The notes beneath the pieces were generated by a model, which worked only from the letters and a program-made list of their open reading frames with translations, was not told where the DNA came from and searched no databases. The position numbers and the translations under genes are program-made. DNA of 64,000 nucleotides from Devosia sp. Leaf420 (GTDB taxonomy: Bacteria; Pseudomonadota; Alphaproteobacteria; Rhizobiales; Devosiaceae): contig NZ_LMQU01000013.1 of the NCBI RefSeq assembly GCF_001425445.1, forward strand, positions 360,108 through 424,107, written 5' to 3'. Numbering within the stretch: position 1 is the stretch's first letter; each line of letters opens with the position of its first letter. Below are positions 5,592-14,840 of the stretch, piece after piece.

Positions 5592-8249
5592 TTAGAACGG
5601 CACGTCTTCGTCGGTGATGGTGCTTTTCTTGGCGGGGGCCTTTTTGGCGGCAGGCTTCTTGGCTGGCGCTTTTTTAGCCGCTGGCTTGTCTTCCGACGCT
5701 GCGGCCTTCTTTGCGGCTGGCTTCTTCGCCGCTGCCTTTTTGGCCGGGGCTTTTTTCACCTTGGTGCCGGTGGCTTCGGCGCGGGCGGCGATCCATTCGA
5801 CGGCTTGTTCGACGGTTACCGCTTCGGGGGCGACGTCCTTGGGGATCGTCGCGTTGATTTTGCCCTGATTGACATAGGGGCCATAGCGGCCGGCGCGGAC
5901 GGTGATCGGGCCGTTGTCGTGCTCAAAGGTCTGGATGGCGGCGACTGCCGTGCCGCCGCGCTTGAAGCCGCCAGCGGCCTTTTGGGCGAGAAGGTCGACG
6001 GCGCGGTTGAGGCCGACGGTGAAGACTTCTTCGACATCGGGCAGATTGGCATATTTGCCATCGTGCAGGATGAAGGGGCCATAGCGGCCAAGGCCGGCGG
6101 AAATGGGCAGGCCGGATTCTGGATGGAGCCCGACTTCGCGCGGCAGAGACAGAAGCTGCAGGGCTTTTTCGAGGGTCAGTGCGGCCGGTTCCCAGCCCTT
6201 GGGCAGGGACGAGCGCTTTGGCTCCTTGCCATCGCCAAGCTGAACATAGGGGCCGAAACGGCCCGATTTCAGATGCACTTCCTCGCCCGATTCGGGATCG
6301 GTGCCGAGAACGCCATCGCCGGCGGCGGCTTCAGAGGATTGGCCATTGGCGGCGTCCGACAACTGGGTCGTGTGCTTGCACTCGGGATAGTTGGAGCAGC
6401 CGATGAAGGCGCCGAATTTTCCCAACTTCAGCGACAGCGTGCCTGTGCCGCAGGTGGGGCAGCGGCGCGGGTCCGATCCGTCTTCCTTGGGCGGGAAAAT
6501 GCGGCTCGCGAGAAGATCGTTGAGCGCGTCGAGAACTTCGGAGACGCGGAGGTCCTTGATCTCGTCGATATTGCCGTTGAAGTCCTTCCAGAAGTCGCGG
6601 AGGACCTGCTTGTAATCGAGCTTGCCATCGGAAATTTCGTCGAGCTGCTCTTCGAGGCCGGCGGTGAAACCGTATTCGACATAGCGCGTGAAGAAGCTTT
6701 CGAGGAAGGCGGTGACGATGCGGCCACGATCCTCGGGGACGAGCGCCTTGCCCTCGAGACGCACATAATTGCGGTCCTTAAGGGTTGTGACGATGGCGGC
6801 ATAGGTCGAGGGACGGCCAATGCCAACCTCTTCCATCTTCTTGATCAGACTCGCCTCGGTATAGCGGCTCGGCGGCTGGGTGAAGTGCTGCTCGATCTCG
6901 ACCTTTTGGAGGGTCGGCTTGTCACCCACCTTGAGGGGCGGCAATTCGCGGCTGTCTTCGTCTTCGGTATCCTCATCGCTCTTGGCTTCGACGCCATAGA
7001 GCTTGAGGAAGCCTGGGAAGGTCACGACGGAGCCGACGGCGCGGAGGGCGACGGTGCGGCCAGGGACGTTGACGGAGATATCGGCGGTCGTGCGGTCGAT
7101 CTCGGCCGAAGCCATCTGCGATGCGACTGTGCGGCGCCAGATCAGGCCATAGAGCTTTTGCTGATCGGCATCGAGATGGAGATCGTCCGGGCGCTTGAAC
7201 ATATCCGTCGGGCGGATCGCTTCGTGCGCTTCCTGGGCATTCTTGGCCTTGGAGGAATAGACGCGCGGCTTATCGGGCAGGAATTCGGCGCCATAGTGCT
7301 TGCCGATGACCGAGCGGGCCATGGCGATGCCTTCGGGCGCCATCTGCACGGCGTCTGTACGCATATAGGTGATGAGGCCGTCTTCGTAGAGGCGCTGGGC
7401 GATCTGCATGGTGCGGCTGGGCGAAAGGCCGAGGCGCGAGGAGGCGTCCTGCTGCAGCGAAGACGTGGTGAAAGGCGCGTAGGGATTGCGCTTGGTCGGC
7501 TTCTTCTCGACATTGGCGACGTTGAACTGGCCGCCTTCGATGAGCTTTTTGAGCGCTGCCGCGTCTTCGCCGGTCTTGATATCGAGCTTGTCGGTCTTCT
7601 TGCCATCGACGGAGAAGAGGCGCGCCACGAAGCTCTTGCCGTTTTGCGCAAGCGAAGCTTCGACGGACCAATATTCATCCGCCTTGAATTTTTCGATCTC
7701 GGCTTCGCGATCGGACACGACGCGGAGGGCGACGGACTGCACGCGACCGGCCGAACGGGAGCCGGGAAGCTTGCGCCAGAGGATCGGCGAGAGGGTGAAT
7801 CCGACAAGATAATCGAGAGCACGGCGGGCAAGGTAGGCATCGACCAGCGGCATATCCACTTCGCGCGGATTGGCCATGGCCGTCGTCACGGCATCCTTGG
7901 TGATGGCGTTGAAGACGACGCGCTGGACCGGCGTGTCCTTCTTAATCGCCTTTTTCTGGCGCAGCACATCGAGGATGTGCCAGGAAATGGCTTCGCCTTC
8001 GCGATCAGGGTCGGTCGCGAGGATCAGGCCGTCAGCGCCCTTAAGCGCATTGGCAATGTCGGCCACACGCTTTTTTGAGGCCGTATCGACCTCCCAGGAC
8101 ATCGCGAAATCTTCGTCGGGACGGACCGAACCATCCTTGGCCGGCAAATCGCGGATATGGCCGAAGCTGGCCAGGACTTCATAGTCCTTGCCCAAATATT
8201 TGTTGATTGTCTTGGCTTTAGCCGGACTTTCAACGACGACGACCTTCAT
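5592..8249 (-). CDS. topA: DNA topoisomerase I
   Basis: An 885-residue type IA topoisomerase, which relaxes negative supercoils through a 5'-phosphotyrosine link. The start MKVVVVESPAKAKT opens the Toprim domain; ATDPDREGEAISWH at about 78-91 has the acidic metal residues. The catalytic tyrosine is Y295 in GLITYMRTD. A four-cysteine zinc ribbon (CPTCGTG ... CSNYPEC) lies in the C-terminal third and is followed by repeated topoisomerase C-terminal modules (FGPYVQLG, YGPFILHD, YGPYVNQG). The tail is alanine- and lysine-rich (KKAPAKKAAAKKPAAKK), as in other alphaproteobacteria. The start at 8249 is taken rather than an in-frame ATG at 8267 because the conserved N-terminus begins there. The gene is co-oriented with dprA and plsY. 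Confidence 0.96.
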   Translation of the reverse strand: MKVVVVESPAKAKTINKYLGKDYEVLASFGHIRDLPAKDGSVRPDEDFAMSWEVDTASKKRVADIANALKGADGLILATDPDREGEAISWHILDVLRQKKAIKKDTPVQRVVFNAITKDAVTTAMANPREVDMPLVDAYLARRALDYLVGFTLSPILWRKLPGSRSAGRVQSVALRVVSDREAEIEKFKADEYWSVEASLAQNGKSFVARLFSVDGKKTDKLDIKTGEDAAALKKLIEGGQFNVANVEKKPTKRNPYAPFTTSSLQQDASSRLGLSPSRTMQIAQRLYEDGLITYMRTDAVQMAPEGIAMARSVIGKHYGAEFLPDKPRVYSSKAKNAQEAHEAIRPTDMFKRPDDLHLDADQQKLYGLIWRRTVASQMASAEIDRTTADISVNVPGRTVALRAVGSVVTFPGFLKLYGVEAKSDEDTEDEDSRELPPLKVGDKPTLQKVEIEQHFTQPPSRYTEASLIKKMEEVGIGRPSTYAAIVTTLKDRNYVRLEGKALVPEDRGRIVTAFLESFFTRYVEYGFTAGLEEQLDEISDGKLDYKQVLRDFWKDFNGNIDEIKDLRVSEVLDALNDLLASRIFPPKEDGSDPRRCPTCGTGTLSLKLGKFGAFIGCSNYPECKHTTQLSDAANGQSSEAAAGDGVLGTDPESGEEVHLKSGRFGPYVQLGDGKEPKRSSLPKGWEPAALTLEKALQLLSLPREVGLHPESGLPISAGLGRYGPFILHDGKYANLPDVEEVFTVGLNRAVDLLAQKAAGGFKRGGTAVAAIQTFEHDNGPITVRAGRYGPYVNQGKINATIPKDVAPEAVTVEQAVEWIAARAEATGTKVKKAPAKKAAAKKPAAKKAAASEDKPAAKKAPAKKPAAKKAPAKKSTITDEDVPF

Positions 8250-8328
8250 GGAGAACCCATTCCGCAACGCTTTGACTGAGGTGGCGCAACATGGTGAACC
8301 GAGGGGGCAGTGTCAACGGGGCGCAGCA

Positions 8329-9444
8329 TCACTCACTGGGACGAAGGGCCACGAGCTGCCCGCCGGACCATTCGAGACGGCCTTCGAGATCGAGTTCAAG
8401 GAGCAGGCCCTGCATGGCGGGCGGGGCGATCAGCGTTTGGCCGATGAGCTCATCGATGTCCATGGGTGTGGTCGAGAGCGCGCTCAGGAGGCGATGGCGA
8501 TCATCGGGGTTTGACTGGTCTTCGATGGTTGTGTCGCTGGGGTCGGGGCTCCAGGCGGGATCGAAGAGAAGACTGCGCGCGGGATCGGCGACGGCGATGG
8601 ATTCAATGATGTCGGCGGCCGAGGTGATGAGCTTGGCGCCCTGCTGGATGAGGAGATTGCCACCCTCGGCGCGCGGATCGAGCGGGGAGCCGGGGACGGC
8701 GAAAACATCGCGGTTTTGCTCGAGGGCGAGGCGAGCGGTGATCAATGACCCCGAGCGCTTTGCAGCTTCGACGACGACCGTGCCCAAGGAGAGACCGGAA
8801 ACCAGCCGGTTACGTCTTGGGAAATCGCGGGCACGCGGCTCCCAGCCGAGCGGCATTTCGGTGATCAGCGCGCCGCCAGCGTCGAGAATGGATTGGGCGA
8901 GCGGCACGTTTTCATCGGGATAGATATGGTCGAGGCCACCTGCAAGGACGGCAATGGTGCCGGTGGTGAGGCTGGCGCGATGGGCGGCGGTGTCGATGCC
9001 GCGCGCGAGGCCTGAGACGACGGTGTAGCCGGCTTCGCCGAGATCGGTCGCGAGGATACGGGTCATCTTGGCGCCGGCGGCAGAGGCATTGCGGGCGCCG
9101 ACTATGGCGACCGTGCGGTGCCAATCGAGCCGATCGCCACCGACAAGGGTGATGACGGGTGGGGCGCCGTGGATGTGGGAGAGATGAGTGGGGTAGGCGG
9201 CCTCGCCAATGGCGACGATGCGGGCGCCCCATTTGGCGAGGGCGGCGACTTCATCTTCCGCTTGGCTGAGACTGGTGATGCGGGCGGCGCGCCCCGTATT
9301 GCGGAGAAGACTTGGCAGCGCATCCAAAGCAGCTTCCGCCGAACCGAAGCGATTGAGCATCTGACGAAAGGTGACGGGGCCGACATTGTCGCTGCGCGCC
9401 AGGCGCAGCCAGGCGATGCGTTGGGCCGGCGTGAGCATCTGCAT
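8329..9444 (-). CDS. dprA: DNA processing protein DprA
   Basis: A 371-residue DprA/Smf protein, which binds incoming single-stranded DNA and loads RecA during transformation. An N-terminal helix-hairpin-like region (LRLARSDNVGPVTFRQ) is followed by the Rossmann DprA core from about residue 75, with VAIVGARNASAAG (113-125) and SGLARGIDTAAH (144-155), the nucleotide-binding signature. The C-terminal 60-70 residues form a winged-helix domain (DIDELIGQTLIAPP). The ATG at 9444 has GGAGGG seven bases upstream; longer in-frame extensions would overlap plsY. It lies 17 bases after plsY and about 80 bases before topA, so these three probably share a transcript. Confidence 0.94.
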   Translation of the reverse strand: MQMLTPAQRIAWLRLARSDNVGPVTFRQMLNRFGSAEAALDALPSLLRNTGRAARITSLSQAEDEVAALAKWGARIVAIGEAAYPTHLSHIHGAPPVITLVGGDRLDWHRTVAIVGARNASAAGAKMTRILATDLGEAGYTVVSGLARGIDTAAHRASLTTGTIAVLAGGLDHIYPDENVPLAQSILDAGGALITEMPLGWEPRARDFPRRNRLVSGLSLGTVVVEAAKRSGSLITARLALEQNRDVFAVPGSPLDPRAEGGNLLIQQGAKLITSAADIIESIAVADPARSLLFDPAWSPDPSDTTIEDQSNPDDRHRLLSALSTTPMDIDELIGQTLIAPPAMQGLLLELDLEGRLEWSGGQLVALRPSE

Positions 9445-9461
9445 CACGCGGCCCTCCACGA

Positions 9462-10067
9462 TCACGCCGTCTTTTTGCCGCTGATGGTTGGCTCGGTGCC
9501 CTTCAACAGACGCGCGATGTTTTCGCGGTGCTGGAAGAACAGAAGAACGGCGAGGACAAGGACGGTGGAGGCGAGCCGATCGCCCACGACGACATAAGCA
9601 AAGATAGGGGCCGTCGCGGCGGCAGTGAGTGCTGCGAGGGAGGACATTTTGCGCGTGTAGGCAATGAGGAGCCAGACGGCGCAGAATATCAGGCCGACGG
9701 GCCAGGCGAGGGACAGGAGCGAACCGATCATCACCGCGACGCCCTTGCCGCCCTTGAAGCCGAGCCAGACCGGAAAACAATGGCCGAGGAAGGCGCCGAG
9801 CGAGGCAAGCATGGCGGCATCTTCACCCCAGAAATAGCGGGCGACGAGAACGGGAATCGCGGCCTTGAGCGCGTCGAGAACAAGAGTCGCGGCGGCGACT
9901 TTCTTGTTGCCGGTGCGCAGCACATTGGTCGCGCCGATATTGCCCGAGCCGATATTGCGAATATCGCCGAGGCCGGCGGCGCGCGTCAGAATGAGGCCGA
10001 AGGGAATGGAGCCGAACAAATAGCCCAGAACGAGCGCCAGAATGAGCGGAATGAAATCGTTCGGCAT
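9462..10067 (-). CDS. plsY: Glycerol-3-phosphate acyltransferase PlsY
   Basis: A 201-residue integral membrane enzyme that transfers an acyl group from acyl-phosphate to glycerol-3-phosphate, the first step in phospholipid synthesis. It has five hydrophobic segments. The family motifs are all present: FGSIPFG at about 18-24, [11 protein letters not shown] at about 41-51 and [10 protein letters not shown] at about 103-112. The length is normal. It heads the plsY-dprA-topA minus-strand run, and its upstream region contains the 10164-10325 repeats. Confidence 0.95.
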   Translation of the reverse strand: MPNDFIPLILALVLGYLFGSIPFGLILTRAAGLGDIRNIGSGNIGATNVLRTGNKKVAAATLVLDALKAAIPVLVARYFWGEDAAMLASLGAFLGHCFPVWLGFKGGKGVAVMIGSLLSLAWPVGLIFCAVWLLIAYTRKMSSLAALTAAATAPIFAYVVVGDRLASTVLVLAVLLFFQHRENIARLLKGTEPTISGKKTA

Positions 10068-10163
10068 GGTTTCTCCCTTATTAGCGAAGGATTAACGCCC
10101 GGGCGGGAGGGGGGCAAGTGGGGGACGGGGATTTTGTTGGGGCGCTTGACGCTGTGGCTCTCG

Positions 10164-10218
10164 CATCCCCCCCCGGCCTCCCCTTGGAAGGGGAGGTGTT
10201 GGATCGGTGGTGGGGATG
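10164..10218. repeat. Palindromic intergenic repeat
   Basis: Outer arms CATCCCCC...GGGGATG enclose the perfect palindrome CCTCCCCTTGGAAGGGGAGG at 10178-10197. The core resembles the REP-like elements beside the dipeptidase gene but is diverged. It lies in the 338-base gap between plsY and the DUF1993 gene. Confidence 0.6.
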
Positions 10219-10239
10219 CTACCGCGCCACGCACCATGT

Positions 10240-10325
10240 TTCCCTCGGGCCTGTCCCGAGGGTCGCTCGCATCAGCGTAGAGGCTTGTGGCTCCCGCGCT
10301 GGCCCTCGGGTCGAGCCCGAGGGAA
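10240..10325. repeat. Inverted repeat pair with CCCTCGGG cores
   Basis: TTCCCTCGGG...CCCGAGGG at 10240-10262 and CCCTCGGG...CCCGAGGGAA at 10303-10325 are each palindromic and are inverted relative to each other across 40 bases. This is a second repeat family in the same gap. I see no gene in 10068-10405. Confidence 0.6.
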
Positions 10326-10405
10326 GAACGGGGCCTGGGATGCTTTTCGAGGTCCAGAAGCGGCGTATTCAGATGTTGCCAACACGTAGGAACGCCGTTT
10401 TGGAC

Positions 10406-10906
10406 TTAGCCCAGATAGTCTTTCTTGCCGATCGGCACGCCCTTGTGGCGGAGAATGTCGTAGGCCGTCGTCACGTGGAAGTAGAAATTGGGCAGACCGC
10501 GGTTGAGGAGGTAAGTCTCGCCGTCGAATTCGACGTCGTTGCCGCCGATCTTGAGAGTGACGGTGCGGGTGTCGGCGCCGGTGAAGGCTTCTGGCGAAAG
10601 CGTGGCGAGATAGTCGATCGCCTTTTGCAGGCGGGCGCGAAGCTCGGCCCAGGTGACTTCGTCATCTGGCCAGCTTGGGAGCGGTTGGCCGGCGAGGCGG
10701 GCGGAGACGCCCTTGGCGCCGTCGGTGGCGATCTGGATTTGGCCGCTGAAGGGGATCATGTCATCGGCGAGGCGGCTGCCGACATAGGTCTGGAGATCGA
10801 TGTTGTTTGCCGCGGCGTGCGCTTCGGCCTTATCGAAAATGGCGAGCAGGTTCTTGAGCATGCGGGTGAAGACCGGCACGGAGGCGGAGTACATTGAGAG
10901 GGTCAT
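10406..10906 (-). CDS. DUF1993 family protein
   Basis: A 166-residue protein starting MTLSMYSASVPVFTRMLKNL. The N-terminus, the YLATLSPEAF segment and the late FYFHVTTAYDILRHKGVPIG segment match the DUF1993 family, which is predicted to be a four-helix bundle like DinB. The histidine in FHVTTAY is the family's candidate functional residue. The function is unknown and the protein is soluble. The start at 10906 was chosen because the family begins exactly there; the longer frame upstream runs through an intergenic repeat. No clear ribosome site is seen. The gene stands alone between repeat-filled gaps. Confidence 0.8.
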   Translation of the reverse strand: MTLSMYSASVPVFTRMLKNLLAIFDKAEAHAAANNIDLQTYVGSRLADDMIPFSGQIQIATDGAKGVSARLAGQPLPSWPDDEVTWAELRARLQKAIDYLATLSPEAFTGADTRTVTLKIGGNDVEFDGETYLLNRGLPNFYFHVTTAYDILRHKGVPIGKKDYLG

Positions 10907-10990
10907 TTGGGTACCTGATGGTGACGTGAGTGGGGATGGATGGGAGGCAGTTAGGATCGGTTTAGTCGAGGAAGTTAAGCTCATTCCAAG

Positions 10991-11041
10991 CATCCCCCTC
11001 ATCCGGCGCTTGCGCGCCACCTTCTCCCCGAGGGGGAGAAG
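10991..11041. repeat. Dispersed palindromic repeat upstream of the DUF1993 gene
   Basis: The sequence CATCCCCCTCATCCGGCGCT followed by a GCGCGCC arm and CTTCTCCCCGAGGGGGAGAAG contains two nested palindromes. It resembles the CCCCTCATCCG/CTTCTCCCCG repeat common in Rhizobiales intergenic regions. It lies between the pyrC stop and the DUF1993 start. Confidence 0.6.
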
Positions 11042-11092
11042 AATGGTCCGGTGGCTTTTCTCCCACAAAGGGCTAGGGAAAAGCTGAGGCTC

Positions 11093-12385
11093 TCAGTCCT
11101 TGTGGACGAAAACCGTTTCGCCGCCGACGATCGTTCGCATGACTTTGCCGGCGAGCCTTGCGCCTTCGAAGCTGGTGTTACGGGAGCGGGAGCGGAGGTC
11201 GGTTTCGCTGACCTGCCAGGGATAATCGAGGTCGACGAGGATGAGGTCGGCCGGTGCGCTCTTGGCGATGCGGCCGGATTCGAGGCCGAGGATTTCGGCG
11301 GGGCGGCTGGTCATGGCTTTGAGAATCGTCAGCAGCGGCAGATCTTCAGAGTGGACGAGACGCAGGGCCGAGGCGAGGAGGGTTTCGAGGCCAATGGCGC
11401 CGTTGGAGGCTTCGGCAAAAGGTTGGCGTTTGACTTCGCTATCCTGCGGATCGTGATCGGAATGGATCGTGTCGATGACGCCCGAGCGGAGCCCCTCGAT
11501 GATGGCGCGGCGGTCGTCTTCCGAACGCAGCGGCGTGCCAAGCTTGAAATATGTGCGGTAGCGGCCGATGTCGTTTTCGTTGAGGCAGAGATTGTTGATC
11601 GAGACGCCAGCGGTAACGCGCTTGTTTCGCTTTTTCGCTGCGATGACGATTTCGACGGAGGTTTCCGTCGAGATCTGCGCGGCGTGGTAGCGAACGCCAG
11701 TGAGCGCGGCGAGCTGGAGATCGCGCGACAGCGGGATGGTTTCGGCCTCGCGCGGAATGCCCTTCAAACCCAGGACCGTGGCGAAGAGCCCGTCGTTCAT
11801 GACGCCTTCGCCGGCAAGGCTCATATCGACCGTGTGGTGGACGATCGTCATGTCATAATTGGCGGCATAGGACATGGCGGTGCGCAGAAGCGCGGTCGAC
11901 TGGATGGAATTGCGGCCATCGGTAAGGCAGACGGCGCCGGCTTCGCGCATGAGGCCGAATTCGGTGAGATCGGCGCCGGCGAGACCCTTGGTGATGCCGG
12001 CGGCGGGGAGGATGTTGACCTTGGCGGTCGCTTTGGCGCGGCGGACGAGGAAATCCACGACGGCGCCATCATCGACGGCCGGCATGGTATCGGGCATCAT
12101 GACAAAAGAGGTGACACCACCAGCAGCGGCGGCTTCGCCGGCCGAGGCCAGGGTTTCGCGATATTCCCAGCCGGGCTCGCCGGTAAAGACCCGCATGTCG
12201 ATGAGGCCGGGGGCGAGGACGAGGCCATTGGCATTGACGACTTCGGCGCCATCGGGGACGCCGACGGGACCGCCGAGGGCGAGATCGCTGATGCGGCCAT
12301 TTTCGATGAGGACTGCGCCGCGCTGATCGGTGCCCGAGGCGGGGTCGACGACGCGGGCATTTTCAATGAGGAGGGGCCGGGTCAT
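11093..12385 (-). CDS. pyrC: Dihydroorotase-like protein of the class I family, metal site altered
   Basis: A 430-residue amidohydrolase directly following pyrB. Dihydroorotase closes the ring of carbamoyl aspartate in pyrimidine synthesis. The family N-terminus and [16 protein letters not shown] at about 58-71 are clear, but the zinc-binding H-x-H of active class I enzymes (usually L-I-D-x-H-x-H) is replaced by R65 and F67. Later landmarks such as [19 protein letters not shown] and HSDHDPQD are retained. Rhizobial PyrC proteins beside pyrB show the same change, as I recall them, and resemble the non-catalytic partner (PyrC' or PyrX) of aspartate transcarbamoylase. It overlaps pyrB by four bases. 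Another dihydroorotase may be encoded elsewhere. Confidence 0.85.
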   Translation of the reverse strand: MTRPLLIENARVVDPASGTDQRGAVLIENGRISDLALGGPVGVPDGAEVVNANGLVLAPGLIDMRVFTGEPGWEYRETLASAGEAAAAGGVTSFVMMPDTMPAVDDGAVVDFLVRRAKATAKVNILPAAGITKGLAGADLTEFGLMREAGAVCLTDGRNSIQSTALLRTAMSYAANYDMTIVHHTVDMSLAGEGVMNDGLFATVLGLKGIPREAETIPLSRDLQLAALTGVRYHAAQISTETSVEIVIAAKKRNKRVTAGVSINNLCLNENDIGRYRTYFKLGTPLRSEDDRRAIIEGLRSGVIDTIHSDHDPQDSEVKRQPFAEASNGAIGLETLLASALRLVHSEDLPLLTILKAMTSRPAEILGLESGRIAKSAPADLILVDLDYPWQVSETDLRSRSRNTSFEGARLAGKVMRTIVGGETVFVHKD

Positions 12386-13347
12386 TCTTCGTTCCTCGAA
12401 GGCAGCAGGGCATCCAGGACGGCCATGCGGACGGCGACGCCCATCTCGACCTGATCGGTGATGACCGAGCGGGCGCCATCGGCGATGGCCGGATCGATCT
12501 CGACGCCGCGGTTCATGGGGCCGGGATGCATGACGATGGAATCGGGATTGGCGAAGGCGAGCTTTTCGGCGTCGAGGCCATAAAAGCGGTAATATTCGCG
12601 GACCGAGGGGATCATCTTGCCGCTGGCGCGCTCATGCTGGAGGCGCAGCATCATGACGACGTCGACGCCCTGCAACCCCTTTTCCATGTCGGTAAAGACT
12701 TCGGTGGCCAGGTGTTCGATGCCAGCGGGAAGAAGATTGCGCGGGGCGATGACGCGGGTGCGGACATTGAGCGCGCCGAGCAGCAGCAGATTGGAACGGG
12801 CAACGCGGGAATTGGCGATGTCGCCGCAGATGGCGACGGTGAGACCGGAAATGCGGCCCTTGTGGCGGCGGATGGTCAACGCGTCGAGGAGCGCCTGGGT
12901 CGGGTGCTCATGGGCGCCGTCGCCGGCATTGATGACCGAGCAGCCGACTTTTTGGCTGAGCAGTTCGACTGCGCCGGCGGCGCCATGGCGGACCACCAGC
13001 ACATCGGGGCGCATGGCGTTGAGCGTCGCGGCGGTGTCGACGAGAGTTTCGCCCTTGGAGACCGACGACGTTTTGACCGACATGTTGACGACGAGCGCGC
13101 CGAGGCGTTTGCCCGCGATCTCGAAGGACGACTGCGTGCGCGTCGAGGGCTCGAAGAAAAGATTGATCTGGGTTTTGCCGGACAGCGTGGGGAGCGATTT
13201 GCGCTCCTGCCTGCTGACGGGGACCATGCGCTCGGCGCGGTCCAGAAGATCGATGATTTCGTGCTGTTTGAGATCAGCAATGGAAACCAGGTGTCGTTGG
13301 CGGAACGGGGGAAAGTCGCCGGAGGTGCGGGCGGGCGTATCGGCCAT
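12382..13347 (-). CDS. pyrB: Aspartate carbamoyltransferase catalytic chain
   Basis: A 321-residue transcarbamoylase that joins carbamoyl phosphate and aspartate in pyrimidine synthesis. The carbamoyl-phosphate loop STRT is at residues 68-71 in [26 protein letters not shown] follows in the middle, and [13 protein letters not shown] near the C-terminus contributes to the aspartate site. The N-terminal [16 protein letters not shown] is typical of the group. The gene precedes pyrC with a four-base overlap, and the two products probably form a dodecamer-type complex. ruvX lies upstream on the same strand, 76 bases away. Confidence 0.95.
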   Translation of the reverse strand: MADTPARTSGDFPPFRQRHLVSIADLKQHEIIDLLDRAERMVPVSRQERKSLPTLSGKTQINLFFEPSTRTQSSFEIAGKRLGALVVNMSVKTSSVSKGETLVDTAATLNAMRPDVLVVRHGAAGAVELLSQKVGCSVINAGDGAHEHPTQALLDALTIRRHKGRISGLTVAICGDIANSRVARSNLLLLGALNVRTRVIAPRNLLPAGIEHLATEVFTDMEKGLQGVDVVMMLRLQHERASGKMIPSVREYYRFYGLDAEKLAFANPDSIVMHPGPMNRGVEIDPAIADGARSVITDQVEMGVAVRMAVLDALLPSRNEE

Positions 13348-13423
13348 GCGCGGATCCCTTCAGATTTGCTGCGGTCTATCCGAGGGGGGCGCGGCGTTCA
13401 ACCAATAGTTGAATTTTCAACCT

Positions 13424-13876
13424 TTAGTTGCGCAGCCGATCGAGCGCGCCCTGCAAAATGTAACTGGCGGCGAGCTTGTCGACGACTTCGGCGCGGCGGT
13501 CGCGGCGGAGGTCTGCTTCGATCATCATGCGGGTGACAGCGGAGGTCGACAGGCGCTCGTCCCAGAAGGCGATGGGTAGGTCGAGTTTCTGGCTGAGATT
13601 GCGGGCGAAGGCGCGAGTGGATTGGACGCGGGGGCCTTCGGTGCCATCCATGTTGAGTGGCAGGCCGAGGATCAGCGCAACGGCGTTGTTTTCAGCGACA
13701 AGCGCGATGATGCGTTCGGCATCCTGGGTGAATTTCGTTCGCTTGATGGTTTCGAGAGGGGAGGCGGAATAGCGCATGCCATCGGACACGGCGATGCCGA
13801 TGGTTTTGGTGCCGAGATCGAGGCCGAGGATTTTGCCGGCGGGGGGGATGGCGGCTAGGGTGTCGGTCACGGTCAC
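13424..13876 (-). CDS. ruvX: RuvX/YqgF family RNase H-like nuclease
   Basis: A 150-residue YqgF protein, proposed as a putative Holliday junction resolvase and as a nuclease in pre-16S rRNA 5' end processing. The RNase H-fold acidic motifs are present: LGLDLGTKTIGIAVSD (about 18-33), LILGLPLNMDGTEGPR (about 67-82), FWDERLSTSAV and VDKLAASYILQGALD near the end. The length is typical. It is transcribed toward pyrB, with an inverted repeat (GTTGAA-TT-TTCAAC, 13408-13421) next to its stop. Its start faces the plus-strand gene at 13947 across 70 bases. Confidence 0.92.
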   Translation of the reverse strand: MTVTDTLAAIPPAGKILGLDLGTKTIGIAVSDGMRYSASPLETIKRTKFTQDAERIIALVAENNAVALILGLPLNMDGTEGPRVQSTRAFARNLSQKLDLPIAFWDERLSTSAVTRMMIEADLRRDRRAEVVDKLAASYILQGALDRLRN

Positions 13877-13946
13877 ATGGGGCTCGCGGTTTTGGCTTCG
13901 TCTGTCCTATAGGCTCATAGGCATATTTTGGCGATGGGACGCGCTC

Positions 13947-14465
13947 ATGAAACTAACCTGGTTCGGCGGCAATACGTTTCGCATTCATGCGGGGGGAGCG
14001 ATTGTGGTTGTGGAAGGTGAGGGGGCTTTGCTTGGGGTCGATCGGGCGGAGTTGGTGAGTGGGGCCGATGTGGTGACGCGCTGGGGTGGCAGGGATGCGG
14101 GTTCGGAGGGTTGGAAGCCGCGGGTGCCGTTGCGGATGCTGGAGCTGGATGAGACCGTGCGGCAGCCCGAGGTGGTGGGGCTGGGGCAGGGGGCAATGGT
14201 CGTCGATGCCGATGGGGAGGTGCCCTTGGTTTTGGCGAGCGGAGATTTTTCGGCGGGTGGCCGCTGGATGGGGCAGGCGGTTGTCGTGCTGATTGGCGAA
14301 GAGTTGTCTGAGCGTGGGGCTGCGCTTTTAGAGCGGGCGGGGCTGCGGCTTATGGCGCTGGCTGGCAGTGAGGGCGAGGTCGATGCGGCTTTTGTGGCGC
14401 TGCGGAATCGGCTGGATGGGACGGGACTGATTGCGCTCGAGCGTGGATTGGCTGTGGAAGTCTGA
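13947..14465 (+). CDS. Small MBL-fold-like hypothetical protein lacking metal ligands
   Basis: A 172-residue protein beginning MKLTWFGGNTFRIHAGGAIV. The opening strands resemble the start of UlaG-like metallo-beta-lactamase-fold hydrolases, but no H-x-H-x-D-H motif follows and the tryptophan- and glycine-rich remainder does not match an enzyme I recognise. It could be a decayed or repurposed member of that fold. The ATG at 13947 was chosen because the recognisable N-terminus begins there; the frame is open upstream only as a shadow of ruvX. No other gene is obviously linked. gatC follows 87 bases later. Confidence 0.65.
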   Translation: MKLTWFGGNTFRIHAGGAIVVVEGEGALLGVDRAELVSGADVVTRWGGRDAGSEGWKPRVPLRMLELDETVRQPEVVGLGQGAMVVDADGEVPLVLASGDFSAGGRWMGQAVVVLIGEELSERGAALLERAGLRLMALAGSEGEVDAAFVALRNRLDGTGLIALERGLAVEV

Positions 14466-14552
14466 TCCCTCCCATAAGCCATTTTCATTGTCTTTTGGGG
14501 CCGGCCGTTGCTAAGAACGCGGCAAAGAAGGCCTTATTCGCTGGAGTTTGCC

Positions 14553-14840
14553 ATGTCTGTCGACGCTGCCACCGTCAAGCGCATCGGGCGCCTTGCCCGT
14601 ATCCGTATCGAGGAAGAGGAAGTCGCCAGCTATCAGAGCGAGATCAACGCCATTCTCGGCTTTGTCGAGCAGCTCGGTGAAGTCAATGTCGATGGTATAG
14701 AGCCGATGACCTCAGTGACGCCGATGCAGCTGCGCCGCCGCGATGACGTCGTGACGGATGGAGGCTATCCCGAGCAGATCGTCAAGAACGCGCCGCTGAC
14801 CGAAGACAACTTCTTGATGGTGCCCAAGGTGGTCGAATAA
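14553..14840 (+). CDS. gatC: Asp-tRNA(Asn)/Glu-tRNA(Gln) amidotransferase subunit C
   Basis: A 95-residue GatC, the small stabilising subunit of the amidotransferase that converts Asp-tRNA(Asn) or Glu-tRNA(Gln) into the amidated forms. [17 protein letters not shown] at the N-terminus, [19 protein letters not shown] in the middle and the C-terminal [11 protein letters not shown] are the family landmarks. The ATG at 14553 has GGAG eight bases upstream. The stop shares a base with the start of the acetyltransferase that follows. gatA begins 1.4 kb downstream rather than directly adjacent. Confidence 0.95.
   Translation: MSVDAATVKRIGRLARIRIEEEEVASYQSEINAILGFVEQLGEVNVDGIEPMTSVTPMQLRRRDDVVTDGGYPEQIVKNAPLTEDNFLMVPKVVE

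Noticed and set aside
5439..8078. 879-codon plus-strand open frame antisense to topA
   Set aside because: It mirrors the topA codon phase in a GC-rich gene, has a low-complexity Gly/Ala/Asp/Phe composition and no family features. topA is unambiguous on the other strand.
11051..12454. 467-codon plus-strand frame antisense to pyrC
   Set aside because: It is an antisense shadow with Gly/Asp/Ala-rich translation and no start signal; pyrC and pyrB are coupled on the other strand.
13776..13946. N-terminal extension of the MBL-like gene
   Set aside because: The upstream frame is only the reverse shadow of ruvX, and the recognisable protein begins at 13947.
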